DNA of 64,000 bases, from positions 62,001 through 126,000 of the forward strand of contig NZ_JBHZOL010000075.1 in NCBI RefSeq assembly GCF_042788235.1. The letters run 5' to 3'. Below the pieces are notes generated by a model. The model was not told the DNA's origin. It made no database searches and saw nothing but the letters and a program-made list of their open reading frames with translations. The translations under genes were made by a program, and so were the position numbers. This stretch comes from Sphaerothrix epifaneia. GTDB lineage: Bacteria > Cyanobacteriota > Cyanobacteriia > Phormidesmidales > Phormidesmidaceae. Numbering within the stretch: position 1 is the stretch's first letter; each line of letters begins with the position of its first letter. Below, piece after piece: positions 7,960 to 15,950 of the stretch.

Positions 7960-9732
7960 TTAGGGGGCTTCAGTGCGGGAAAGTTGCTGAGCGCTAAACG
8001 ACTGCGCCAGACTTAAGGGCATAGGCGGTTGGCTAAGCTGAGCCGCAAAAGCTGAGCTAAGAAAAGGGCGATAGCGAGGGTCTTGCCGCAGATAAGTTTG
8101 AAAAAAGACAGTACTGATAACTTCTAGATAAGCCTGAGCAATATCAGGCCGCACGCCCAAAATGTCTCCGGGCAGTGGCAAGACCTCGCTACCATTTTCA
8201 GAACGCGCGATGGTGGAAAAGTGGGTACCATTTTGCATCAGCAGCAGATAGCGATCGGGCGTTTTGAGCCAAGTAAACGGAATAATCTGTTCGCTTAGCG
8301 CTGGGGCTACAGTATCTGAGGTGGCAGCTACCAATAAAACGGGGGTTTCAATTTGGCTTAAGCCCTCTGGCCCAAAAATAATGCTGCCCATTGGATTAAC
8401 TGCGATCGCGGCTTTGATGCGAGGATCAGCAAAAGCAGCCGTTTCTTCAGTTAAGCGAGGCGCAATGGTTATTTCTCCATTACTGCTGGGCTGGAATAGC
8501 GCTAGCGCCTGACACTGCAACAACAGCGAAACATTGAAGCTACTGAGTTCAGGCGGACAATTAGCTGCCAGTGAAGCCTGGTTGAAAGTAGCGCCTGCTA
8601 GAGCCAAAGCAGTAAAGCCACCAAATGACTGACCGATGACGCCCACTTGATCTAAATTGATGCGACGTTGAAGGTAAGCATCTGAGCGGGCAAAGTTGGT
8701 CAAAGCATCCAGTGCTAAGCTCACCTCTTGGGGACGATCGATAAATTCAACATCGGGGACAACCTGCGTCGTTCGTCCCTCTGCTAAGGCCAGAAGCTGT
8801 TCAGCGCTGCTGCCGCCATGTTCAACCGCCAGCACGACAAATCCATAGGAAGTGAGATAACGAGCCAGGTAAGCATAGGTGGTGCGATCGCTGCCTAGCC
8901 CATGTGAAATCACCACGACCGGAAAACGACCGGGAAACTCGCGGGAGGCGATCGGGTTAACCTGAGGAATATAAAGATCCGTCGGTGGATGAAAGCGGCG
9001 TACCGTCAGCGAAACCTGGCGCAAGCTGAAAGGTCCTCGCCGCCAGGTTTCTCTGGGCAGAGTAGCTTCATCGGGCAAGGTTTGCTGCTGAGCCGCTTGC
9101 AGCGCCAGATTTTGGACAGTAGCGATCGCCGTGTTGGCTTCATTGACGGCGCGGTCAATCCCTTGAGCTACAGCCAAACCGCGCAACAGGTCAATCCGAA
9201 CGCCCTGGGTAGGAAAGTAGCGTAGTACATTGAGCAGGGTCAACCCTTCTTGCGGATCGGCAGCCGCTAACACTAGAGCGGCTCTCAAAGGCAAAAAGCC
9301 TGACAGACGAGCGGGCGTATTAATTACTTCCCCGAGCTGCTGCAATAAAAAAGCCCCTTGAGGCGTATGCAAAAACTGAGAAACGGTAACAGTGTTGATA
9401 TCAACTGGCTCAGTCAGTACCGTGCTAAATTCTTCGAGCTGCTCTGGCGTTAAGAATCGAGCGTAATACTCTAAGCTTTTAGGCAGTTCGCCGTCACGAG
9501 CTAGCGTTTCTAAGTCTTCAATTTCTATGACGCGCTCGAACAAGCCAAAAGTTAGATAAATGCGTTCTGCAGCGATCGCGGGCGGCGCAGCCGCTAGACT
9601 TTGGCTTAAGCTGAATCCCAGCCCTAAAAAACTGCAGCTGAGCCAATATCTGGCTTTAGAAACTAACCAGTTGAATTGCACAAGCGACTTAGCGCTGGAA
9701 AACCCACAACCAGAACCCACATTCATCATCAA
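7960..9732 (-). CDS. exported DUF1400 / alpha-beta hydrolase
   Basis: A 590-aa protein. A hydrophobic N-terminal segment ending in AAAPPAIAAE (about 30-55) looks like a signal peptide. It is followed by a DUF1400-like domain (about 56-190) beginning AERIYLTFGLFERVIEIEDL. The catalytic half (about 240-570) is an alpha/beta hydrolase: oxyanion region VVISHGLGSDR, nucleophile elbow GQSFGG, later Asp in VAATSDTVAP and His in NGTHFS. The family is dienelactone-hydrolase/lipase-like and the substrate is unknown. Two or three in-frame ATGs at 9732-9726 make the exact start uncertain. Confidence 0.87.
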   Translation of the reverse strand: MMMNVGSGCGFSSAKSLVQFNWLVSKARYWLSCSFLGLGFSLSQSLAAAPPAIAAERIYLTFGLFERVIEIEDLETLARDGELPKSLEYYARFLTPEQLEEFSTVLTEPVDINTVTVSQFLHTPQGAFLLQQLGEVINTPARLSGFLPLRAALVLAAADPQEGLTLLNVLRYFPTQGVRIDLLRGLAVAQGIDRAVNEANTAIATVQNLALQAAQQQTLPDEATLPRETWRRGPFSLRQVSLTVRRFHPPTDLYIPQVNPIASREFPGRFPVVVISHGLGSDRTTYAYLARYLTSYGFVVLAVEHGGSSAEQLLALAEGRTTQVVPDVEFIDRPQEVSLALDALTNFARSDAYLQRRINLDQVGVIGQSFGGFTALALAGATFNQASLAANCPPELSSFNVSLLLQCQALALFQPSSNGEITIAPRLTEETAAFADPRIKAAIAVNPMGSIIFGPEGLSQIETPVLLVAATSDTVAPALSEQIIPFTWLKTPDRYLLLMQNGTHFSTIARSENGSEVLPLPGDILGVRPDIAQAYLEVISTVFFQTYLRQDPRYRPFLSSAFAAQLSQPPMPLSLAQSFSAQQLSRTEAP

Positions 9733-10026
9733 CGAGGACAGTACTCTGAGGGAACTATATCTTTTATCCTTGAAGATTTGACGCAGCTAAGCGGATATTG
9801 GCTAAAAATTCAGCAATTTCCCTGAGAATATGAAGTGATAAAGGACCATCAGGCATTACCAGAAAGCTGTAGCAAATTTAGACTGCCACAGCTTTTACTG
9901 GTTAAGGGCAGCGCTAGCACCTGGCATTAGCCAGCTAGTTTTGTGAGGAGGCGTCAACTTCTCAGCAATAGCGACGCTAGACGGCAAAGCCCCAGGTCTA
10001 AGAAGCGAAGCCCTGCACCTTTGACT
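9733..10026. other. intergenic region upstream of the DUF1400 hydrolase
   Basis: 294 nt. A TATAGT box lies on the minus strand roughly 20 nt before the hydrolase start, without a clear -35. Nothing else is recognised. Confidence 0.4.
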
Positions 10027-10242
10027 TTAGCCAGGTAGAGGTGCCATAGAAACAGGTTTTTTAAGAATTCGGCGATCGCATTTTTTTAGCTGTTGTAGCA
10101 GCTTTTGCATGCGCTGATCTTGTTGGGCTAGCAAGGAAGGAAGACAGCCCTGCTGCCGTTGGCAGGTATCACAAAGCACAAAAATAATCCTCCAATCTGG
10201 AGATAGGTTTTTAAGTAAACGTTCGTCAGTGGACTTGAGCAA
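10027..10242 (-). CDS. possible small Cys-containing protein (doubtful)
   Basis: A 71-codon frame with only a TTG start and no clear ribosome-binding site. It contains LCDTCQRQQGC and a basic C-terminus. No family is recognised. Both neighbours are far away. It may be a non-coding open frame and is included because it is the only candidate in a 1.2-kb gap. Confidence 0.25.
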   Translation of the reverse strand: MLKSTDERLLKNLSPDWRIIFVLCDTCQRQQGCLPSLLAQQDQRMQKLLQQLKKCDRRILKKPVSMAPLPG

Positions 10243-10910
10243 AGTTTGCTCATGATTTGAAGCGAACTAAAAATCGAAGCTCAATTTTTACAGGCGATCG
10301 CGAGGTCATCACCAGCCTATACAAGTGACATTGCCTCATCACCAGCCTATACAAACGACAGGGAGTAGATGCACCTGCCTGTGCCCGTTAGGAGAGCCCA
10401 TTGCTCAGATCGAGGCTCTAGTGCAAGCAGTTTCTCAGCCTAGACTAGAGAGTCTAAGGTCGCCTGGATGTTTAGCTAAACCGACGCTTCCATTGTGACG
10501 AAACTTTTACCCATTGCGGTTCTAAAACTGGCTATATCTGGTAAATTTTTTCGTCAAAAGATTTTCAAATTGATCTAAACTTGTCTTTTTCTTAAGGAGC
10601 TACTTTTATTTCTCATTTACATCAAGCAGCTATGAGAGAATAAAGTCAGCCAGAAGATATAAAACCTCTCTCTGCTTCGCTTCGAGATCTACTCAAGGGT
10701 GGATTGCAGGGCTGCGGACGCCCCTTATAGTGAGACTTAACGAGCTGCTTTTGAAATAAGAATGCACTGAACTCAGTAGCGCATCACTTATCCGTAAAAA
10801 GTTGTTTTTGAATTGAAGTTCAATCTTAACTGGAAAAAGCGTTCTCTCGTTCAAGCAGATGATTGAGATCTGAGTGAGCGGGTTGATTGATTAATTTTGG
10901 AGGGGACAAT
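10243..10910. other. 668-nt gap upstream of the secreted pentapeptide gene
   Basis: No convincing gene. It contains a two-copy 30-bp tandem repeat (listed separately) and AT-rich sequence toward 10500-10640. A frame on the minus strand overlapping 10826-11212 is the antisense shadow of the pentapeptide repeats. Confidence 0.5.
10306..10354. repeat. two-copy tandem repeat, 30-bp period
   Basis: A 19-nt unit (starting TCATCACCAGCC) occurs identically at 10306-10324 and 10336-10354. The start-to-start distance is exactly 30 bp and the 11-nt spacers are partly alike (GTGACA / ACGACA). With only two copies this is not a CRISPR array; it could be a pair of protein-binding sites. Confidence 0.8.
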
Positions 10911-11342
10911 ATGAAACGAATTGCTTTAGGCGTATTAGCGCTAGCGGTTCCCTTAGTTTTTAGTAGCACCGCACGAGCCGAAAACCCAGAGCATCTGGAG
11001 CGGTTGTTAGTAACTCGAGCGTGCCAAGCTTGCGACCTGGTGGGGGTAGACCTGAGTGAAACCCACTTGATTGGCGCTGATTTGCGCGACGCCGACTTAA
11101 GCGGCGCAAACTTGCAAGGAGCAAACTTGGAAGGGGCTGATTTGACCGGAGCGAATCTAGAAGGGGCCAATTTGACTGACGCCCTGCTTACCAATGCTAG
11201 CCTCATCAACACCGACTTAGATGGCGTTAACTTTACCCGCGCCCAGATGTACCACGTCGATGTAGCAGGTGCCTCAATAGAAAATATTGACCTGACGCAA
11301 GCGCAAATCGTTGGTACCCCACTCAGTATTGGTGGAGAGTAG
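10911..11342 (+). CDS. secreted pentapeptide-repeat protein
   Basis: A 143-aa protein. Residues 1-22 form a signal peptide (MKRIALGVLALAVPLVFSSTARA). A CQAC motif follows, then consecutive pentapeptide repeats of the A(D/N)LxG type (for example ADLSGANLQGANLEGADL) to about residue 125. It is predicted to be exported to the periplasm or thylakoid lumen, and no function can be assigned. A strong GGAGGGG ribosome-binding site at about 10899-10905 fixes the ATG at 10911. The 3' end overlaps the convergent ribokinase gene by 20 nt. Confidence 0.88.
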   Translation: MKRIALGVLALAVPLVFSSTARAENPEHLERLLVTRACQACDLVGVDLSETHLIGADLRDADLSGANLQGANLEGADLTGANLEGANLTDALLTNASLINTDLDGVNFTRAQMYHVDVAGASIENIDLTQAQIVGTPLSIGGE

Positions 11343-12264
11343 GCGGCGGTGTTGCCGCTAAAAAAGCTTGAAGTTGCTTAAACGTTGGTAAAGCAGGTTG
11401 TGCCCCCCGTTGGGTGACTGAAAGCGCAGCGACGGCGTTAGCTTGTTGAACAGCCGCTAGGAACGATTGGCCCTGACAAAGAGCCGCTGCTAATCCAGCG
11501 TTGAAGGCATCTCCAGCCGCCACCGTATCGATTGCCTTCACGGGGTAGGCTGACAAAAAGAACTTTTGGGTAGGGGTGCTGCAATAAACCCCCTGTTCCC
11601 CTAGCTTGATGACAACCGTATGAACTTGCCGCTGATGGAGCTGATGGGCAGCTGCTTCAGCGGTTTCTTTGTCGGTAACGGCAAGGCCAGTTAGCTGGGC
11701 GGCTTCGGTTTGGTTAGGGGTGAGGATGTCTATGAGGGGATAAAGACTCTCTGGCAACCCAGCAGGGGCAGGGGCAGGGTCTAAAATGACGCTCAGGTTA
11801 GCTTGCCGCGCGATCGCTGCCGCTTGCTCAACAATGGCTAACGGAATTTCTAGCTGTAGCAGTAGCACCTGAGCCGTACTCGAAAAGCGTTCTAAATACC
11901 CTAGCTCGGTTGCTCCTACCTGGCCATTAGCCCCAGGCACCACAATAATTTGATTTTCGCCTTGAGAACCTACCGCGATCGCAGCGATTCCGGTAGCAGT
12001 GGTGGGGTCTATCTGCACAGCGGCAATTTCTACCTGAGCCTGTTGCAAGCTTTGTAGCAGTTGTTGACCCAAGTCATCTTTACCAACCCGGCCAATCATC
12101 CGGGTTGGCACTCCTAATCGGGCAGCGGCGACAGCTTGGTTAGCTCCCTTACCCCCCGGAATTTGCTCAAAGCGATCGCCTAGAATGGTTTCGCCGGGCA
12201 GGGGTAGCCGGGGTGCTTGTACCACCAGATCGAGATTGAGACTGCCAAACACAAGAATCGACAT
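11323..12264 (-). CDS. rbsK: ribokinase (PfkB family)
   Basis: A 313-aa sugar kinase phosphorylating ribose to ribose-5-phosphate, by family. The N-terminal signature GGKGANQAVAAARLG and the C-terminal ATP/catalytic motif DTVAAGDAFNAGLAA (catalytic Asp in GDAFN) are intact. The length matches RbsK. There are no ribose transporter or rbsD genes nearby, so it probably acts in salvage of ribose from nucleoside breakdown (inference). Confidence 0.9.
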   Translation of the reverse strand: MSILVFGSLNLDLVVQAPRLPLPGETILGDRFEQIPGGKGANQAVAAARLGVPTRMIGRVGKDDLGQQLLQSLQQAQVEIAAVQIDPTTATGIAAIAVGSQGENQIIVVPGANGQVGATELGYLERFSSTAQVLLLQLEIPLAIVEQAAAIARQANLSVILDPAPAPAGLPESLYPLIDILTPNQTEAAQLTGLAVTDKETAEAAAHQLHQRQVHTVVIKLGEQGVYCSTPTQKFFLSAYPVKAIDTVAAGDAFNAGLAAALCQGQSFLAAVQQANAVAALSVTQRGAQPALPTFKQLQAFLAATPPPTLHQY

Positions 12265-12329
12265 AGCCTAAAAATTGGATAGGCAATCCGGTTGATTTGT
12301 TATCGTTCATTTTGCGAGAAGATGGAAAA

Positions 12330-13211
12330 ATGCAAAATTTTTCCCCCTCTAAACCAACCACGGCGATTCCAGCAAAAACGACATCTGAACCCCATCGCTT
12401 TGGCTGGTGTTTAGATTGCCGCGACCCAGAATTTATCGAGCGCTGGTTACCTCTGTGGGGCTGGCTACATCGCTATTATTTTCGGGTACAAACGGATGGG
12501 TGGCAACACATTCCGCCGCAGCAGCCGGTGTTGCTTGTTGGCTCTCATAATGGCGGGTTGGCTTCACCCGATATGATGACCATGATGTATGACTGGTTTA
12601 AGCGCTTTGGCACCGAGCGCCCGGTTTATGGATTAATGCACCCGCATGTATGGCAGCTCAGCTCAAGCCTATCGCAGATAGCGGCTCGCGTCGGTGCTAT
12701 CGAAGCCCATCCTAAAATGGCGATCGCGGCGCTACGGCAGGGAGCTAGCGTACTGGTTTATCCGGGAGGCGCTAAAGATCTCTTTCGCCCCCATCAGCTT
12801 CGCCATCAAATTTGTTTAGATAACAACCACGCTTTCATCAAACTGGCTTTACGAGAGCAAGTTCCCATTGTGCCAGTCATTTCGGTAGGGGCACACGATA
12901 CGCTGATAGTGCTGGCTGACCTTTACCCCTGGGTTAAACAGTTGCACAATTGGGGCTTAATTCCCTGGCTATATGGGCTGGATCCAGAAGTCTTTCCTAT
13001 TTATTTGGGGCTACCCTGGGGGCTATCCATTGGGCCGCTGCCTAATATTCCATTGCCCATCACCATTCATACTCGCGTTTGCGAACCCATTTTGTTTGAG
13101 CGCTACGGCTTGCAAGCAGCCCGCGATCGCGCTTATGTGAGCGCTTGCTACCAGCAAGTTCGCCAGCACATGCAACAAGCGCTCGATCAACTGGTCATAG
13201 AAACCGCTTAG
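12330..13211 (+). CDS. lysophospholipid-acyltransferase-like (MGAT/DGAT-type) protein
   Basis: A 293-aa protein of the PlsC/LPLAT superfamily. The acyltransferase block I reads SHNGGLASPD rather than the textbook HxxxxD spacing. Block III is LVYPGGAKDLFR and block IV is VPIVPVISVGAHD. This resembles the diacylglycerol acyltransferase-like branch found in cyanobacteria and plant plastids (phytyl ester synthase / acyl-plastoquinol type). The lipid product is not determinable here. The start is ATG at 12330 rather than the upstream TTG at 12297. It overlaps the convergent response regulator by 4 nt. Confidence 0.8.
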   Translation: MQNFSPSKPTTAIPAKTTSEPHRFGWCLDCRDPEFIERWLPLWGWLHRYYFRVQTDGWQHIPPQQPVLLVGSHNGGLASPDMMTMMYDWFKRFGTERPVYGLMHPHVWQLSSSLSQIAARVGAIEAHPKMAIAALRQGASVLVYPGGAKDLFRPHQLRHQICLDNNHAFIKLALREQVPIVPVISVGAHDTLIVLADLYPWVKQLHNWGLIPWLYGLDPEVFPIYLGLPWGLSIGPLPNIPLPITIHTRVCEPILFERYGLQAARDRAYVSACYQQVRQHMQQALDQLVIETA

Positions 13212-13882
13212 TCTCGCAGCACGTATCCCACTCCTCGCACAGTTTGAATCAGCCGTTTTTCCCCTTCGGCTTCAAGCTTCAAGCGCAAGTAGCGAATATA
13301 AACCTCAATAATGTTGGAATCTCCCATAAAGTCATAGCCCCAGACTTCTTCTAAAATGCGATCGCGAGTAATCACCTGACGGGGATGGGAAATCAAATAT
13401 TCCAGCAGGTCAAATTCTTTGGCCGTTAACTCAATGCTGCGCTGTCCGCGAAAAACTTCACGGGTTTTCGTATTCAGGCTCAAGTTGTCGAACTGAAAGA
13501 TTTCAGCTTCAGTGGGTTCGTTACGGCGCAAGTGCGCCCTCACCCGCGCCAGCAGCTCTTCAATGCTAAAGGGCTTCACCACGTAATCATCCGCCCCGGC
13601 ATCTAAACCAGCTACGCGATCTTCAATGCTGTCTTTAGCAGTCATCAAAATAATCGGTATCTTACTGCCCGTGCTGCGCAAACGCCGACACACTTCTACA
13701 CCGCTTAGCCCCGGCATCATCCAATCGAGGATTACCAAATGAGGCTCTTGGTCACGCGCTGCCATTAACCCGGCTAAACCATCATTGGCCACAGCCACTT
13801 CGTACCCTTCATAGCTCAGCTCCATCTGCACAAACTTCGCTAGCTTCTCTTCGTCTTCCACCAGCAAGATTTTGGCGCTCAT
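13208..13882 (-). CDS. OmpR/PhoB-type response regulator
   Basis: A 224-aa protein. The receiver domain (1-118) has the acidic pocket E9-D10-E11, phospho-acceptor D53 in ILDWMMPG, T81 and K103 in VVKPF. The winged-helix DNA-binding domain (128-224) ends with IIEVYIRYLRLKLE and TVRGVGYVLRD. No histidine kinase is adjacent, so it is an orphan in this window. The sequence resembles the group of cyanobacterial OmpR regulators used in stress and nutrient responses, but I cannot name the orthologue. Confidence 0.93.
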   Translation of the reverse strand: MSAKILLVEDEEKLAKFVQMELSYEGYEVAVANDGLAGLMAARDQEPHLVILDWMMPGLSGVEVCRRLRSTGSKIPIILMTAKDSIEDRVAGLDAGADDYVVKPFSIEELLARVRAHLRRNEPTEAEIFQFDNLSLNTKTREVFRGQRSIELTAKEFDLLEYLISHPRQVITRDRILEEVWGYDFMGDSNIIEVYIRYLRLKLEAEGEKRLIQTVRGVGYVLRD

Positions 13883-14086
13883 GGATGGATCTCCTCTATG
13901 GATTGCACGGATGCTTCAACACTAGCGACAGAGGCTGAAGCGTAAGTGACTTATGCCATCAGACTTAGGGCGACAGCGCTGCAAAACTACTCAAGCGTTT
14001 AGCGGCTCAGTCTTACCTGCTATAGATGACAGTCTGCTTCTATTTTATGATCCAATTCTTGATGAGCCTGCGTCAAGCAAAGCGCT

Positions 14087-14719
14087 TTAGGATTCAAGCG
14101 CCGCGATCGCCCGTAGAAGGTTGGATCGAGCAGCCGCTTCCAGGATGGTGTAGAAATATTCGGTGTGGTAAAGGCGAGGTCGCGCCAGAAAGGTTTTCAA
14201 GATTGCTCGCCGTTTTGCAGAAAAAACCGCCGCTGGCACAAAACGGTATTCTGCCCTGATTTGCTGCTCGTAGGCGGCAAATCGAGCTTCACTAGCCCCC
14301 AAGATTGCCAGGTCAATATCTACCATTAGTTGCTGGTCAGCACTCGTCGGCGGGGTTGTATGCCTGGTTGCCAGCACCAGGCTAGCAACTTGCTGAGCAG
14401 CCGGGGGCACCACACCTGCTGCCAGCAAAGCTTTCTTGGCCCACAAAGCACTTTGCGCTTCGTTATCAGACCGCTCAGCCAAATAAATTGCATCGTGAAA
14501 CCATAAGGCGGATTCGATCGCGGCTGGCTGCTGCGCCAGCGACTGTACCTGCTCAAACCACTCCAAACATTCAATGAGATGGGTCAGGCAATGGTACTGT
14601 CGTTGAGGTTCTGAGTAACTAGCTAGCAAACTCTGGTAGGTTCGCCAGCCATCGCCACAAGCACCCAACCCCTGCCACATTCTTTGCCAAGACTGATGTA
14701 AATCGATCCGGGTGGACAT
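14087..14719 (-). CDS. HD-domain-like predicted metal-dependent phosphohydrolase
   Basis: A 210-aa helical protein. Conserved residues are YHCLTHLIECL (about 44-54), SALWFHDAIY (HD pair, about 74-83) and VDIDLAILG (Asp, about 130). These give an H...HD...D metal-site pattern, as in HD hydrolases annotated as predicted metal-dependent phosphohydrolases. The substrate is unknown. The ATG at 14719 overlaps nothing and follows the upstream SRPBCC stop by 5 nt. A GTG at 14740 is an alternative that would overlap it. Likely co-transcribed with the SRPBCC gene. Confidence 0.7.
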   Translation of the reverse strand: MSTRIDLHQSWQRMWQGLGACGDGWRTYQSLLASYSEPQRQYHCLTHLIECLEWFEQVQSLAQQPAAIESALWFHDAIYLAERSDNEAQSALWAKKALLAAGVVPPAAQQVASLVLATRHTTPPTSADQQLMVDIDLAILGASEARFAAYEQQIRAEYRFVPAAVFSAKRRAILKTFLARPRLYHTEYFYTILEAAARSNLLRAIAALES

Positions 14720-14724
14720 TAGCG

Positions 14725-15174
14725 TTACCACTGCCGACACGCTTTCTGCGTTACCTCGTGGCGATAGCGAAACAAAGCCTCTAGCTGCTGCCGGACAAAC
14801 CAGCCTAGCAGCGATTCAGTCAGGGTGGCTAGGGGCAAACTGTATTCAATTGCATCAGTCAGACGGGTTTTGTCTCCCTGTGGAGTAAAAATGTGTCGAT
14901 GTTGCCAACTGGCGAATGGCCCTTCGGCTTGAATATCTGTAAACAGGCGAAATTCCTCACATTCTACGTGTCGCGCCAGCCAGGTTATCGGCACAGGCCC
15001 CAAAAATAACCGAAATTCTGTAATTGCCTCTACAGCCAAACCGCCTTCGCGCCGCACGACCTCAACTGGCTGCCAGGGGGGCGTTAGCAAGTCTAAAACA
15101 TCAGGGCGTTCATGAAATCGCCATACGGCTACTACAGGCGCATGAATCAGGCTGGAATATTCGAACTGCTGCAT
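14725..15174 (-). CDS. SRPBCC (START-like) protein
   Basis: A 149-aa protein with the SRPBCC fold signature: N-terminal FEYSSLIHAPVVAVWRFHERPDVLDLLTP, central WLARHVECEEFRLFTDIQ and ASWQHRHIFTPQGDKTRLTDAIEY, then a long C-terminal helix with RYRHEVTQKACR. These proteins bind hydrophobic ligands; no ligand can be assigned. It is first in a two-gene unit with the HD-like gene. Confidence 0.8.
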   Translation of the reverse strand: MQQFEYSSLIHAPVVAVWRFHERPDVLDLLTPPWQPVEVVRREGGLAVEAITEFRLFLGPVPITWLARHVECEEFRLFTDIQAEGPFASWQHRHIFTPQGDKTRLTDAIEYSLPLATLTESLLGWFVRQQLEALFRYRHEVTQKACRQW

Positions 15175-15259
15175 GGAAGTTGATCATGAATCTTTTTCAA
15201 TTATTGCTAGTTGCTCAAGTTTTCGGCTTACCCTATGGGCGGATTGCTAGCAACTGCTC

Positions 15260-15844
15260 ATGACTTGCAGACGTATCATTGGCTTGACAGGTGGCATTGC
15301 CACGGGTAAAAGTACCGTCTCCCGCTACCTGGCGGAACGCTATCAGCTTCCCATTCTGGACGCGGATCTTTTCGCCAGAGAAGCCGTTGAACCGGGTTCA
15401 CCGATTTTGCAGGCGATCGCTCAGCGCTATGGGTCGCTAATTTTGCTGCCGGGAGGACAGCTCAACCGCGCTCAGCTCGGCGAAATCATTTTTAATCAGC
15501 CTGCCGAAAAAGCCTGGGTTGAAGCGCAGATTCATCCCTATGTGCGCGATCGCTTTACGCAAGCTATGCAGCAGTTCCCTGACGATCAAAGTGTTGTTCA
15601 GGCCATTCCACTGCTGTTTGAAGCTGACCTCACCCGCCAGGTTAGCGAAATCTGGGTCGTGACTTGTTCTGAAGCGATCCAGCGCCAGCGTTTGATCAGC
15701 CGCGATCGCCTCTCACCCGAACAAGCCCAAGCCCGCATTGCCAGCCAAATGCCTTTAGCCGCCAAAGTTGCCAGCGCCGATGTGGTGCTTCACAATGACG
15801 GCGATCGCCAATCGCTCTATGCTCAAGTCGATCAGGCACTTTGA
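15260..15844 (+). CDS. coaE: dephospho-CoA kinase
   Basis: A 194-aa P-loop kinase catalysing the last step of CoA synthesis. Walker A is GLTGGIATGKST at residues about 8-19, followed by DADLFAREAVEPGS (substrate Asp), VVQAIPLLFEADL and the lid RLISRDRLSPEQAQARI. The C-terminal DVVLHNDGD matches the family end. The ATG is at 15260; a 25-codon reading frame ends in an ATGA overlap with it but is not counted as a gene. Confidence 0.93.
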   Translation: MTCRRIIGLTGGIATGKSTVSRYLAERYQLPILDADLFAREAVEPGSPILQAIAQRYGSLILLPGGQLNRAQLGEIIFNQPAEKAWVEAQIHPYVRDRFTQAMQQFPDDQSVVQAIPLLFEADLTRQVSEIWVVTCSEAIQRQRLISRDRLSPEQAQARIASQMPLAAKVASADVVLHNDGDRQSLYAQVDQAL

Positions 15845-15852
15845 CTATCGCT

Positions 15853-15932
15853 AAAGGCAGGGGCAGCATAAAAGCTTTTCAGTTAGCATCTGACAGAAAT
15901 TTGCGTGGCTTAACGCTAGTGGCGACAGCTAT
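15853..15932 (+). repeat. dispersed intergenic repeat, copy 1
   Basis: An 80-bp copy of a family also seen at 31640-31712, 32087-32160, 32193-32235 and 38478-38525. Shared landmarks are AAGGCA...AAAGCTTT at the start and CTTAACGCT followed by CGACAGCTAT at the end. It sits between the convergent coaE and methylase-like genes. Confidence 0.65.
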
Positions 15933-15950
15933 CCATCGCTTCTGGGTGGG

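Noticed and set aside
10306..10354. Two repeats with a constant spacer, as in a CRISPR array
   Set aside because: There are only two units with an 11-nt spacer, and no cas genes are in the window.
10826..11212. 128-codon minus-strand frame with FAP/SAP repeats
   Set aside because: It is the antisense of the pentapeptide repeats of the secreted protein.
15187..15263. 25-codon frame ending in an ATGA overlap with coaE
   Set aside because: Too short, with no ribosome-binding site or recognisable similarity; the overlap is probably coincidental.
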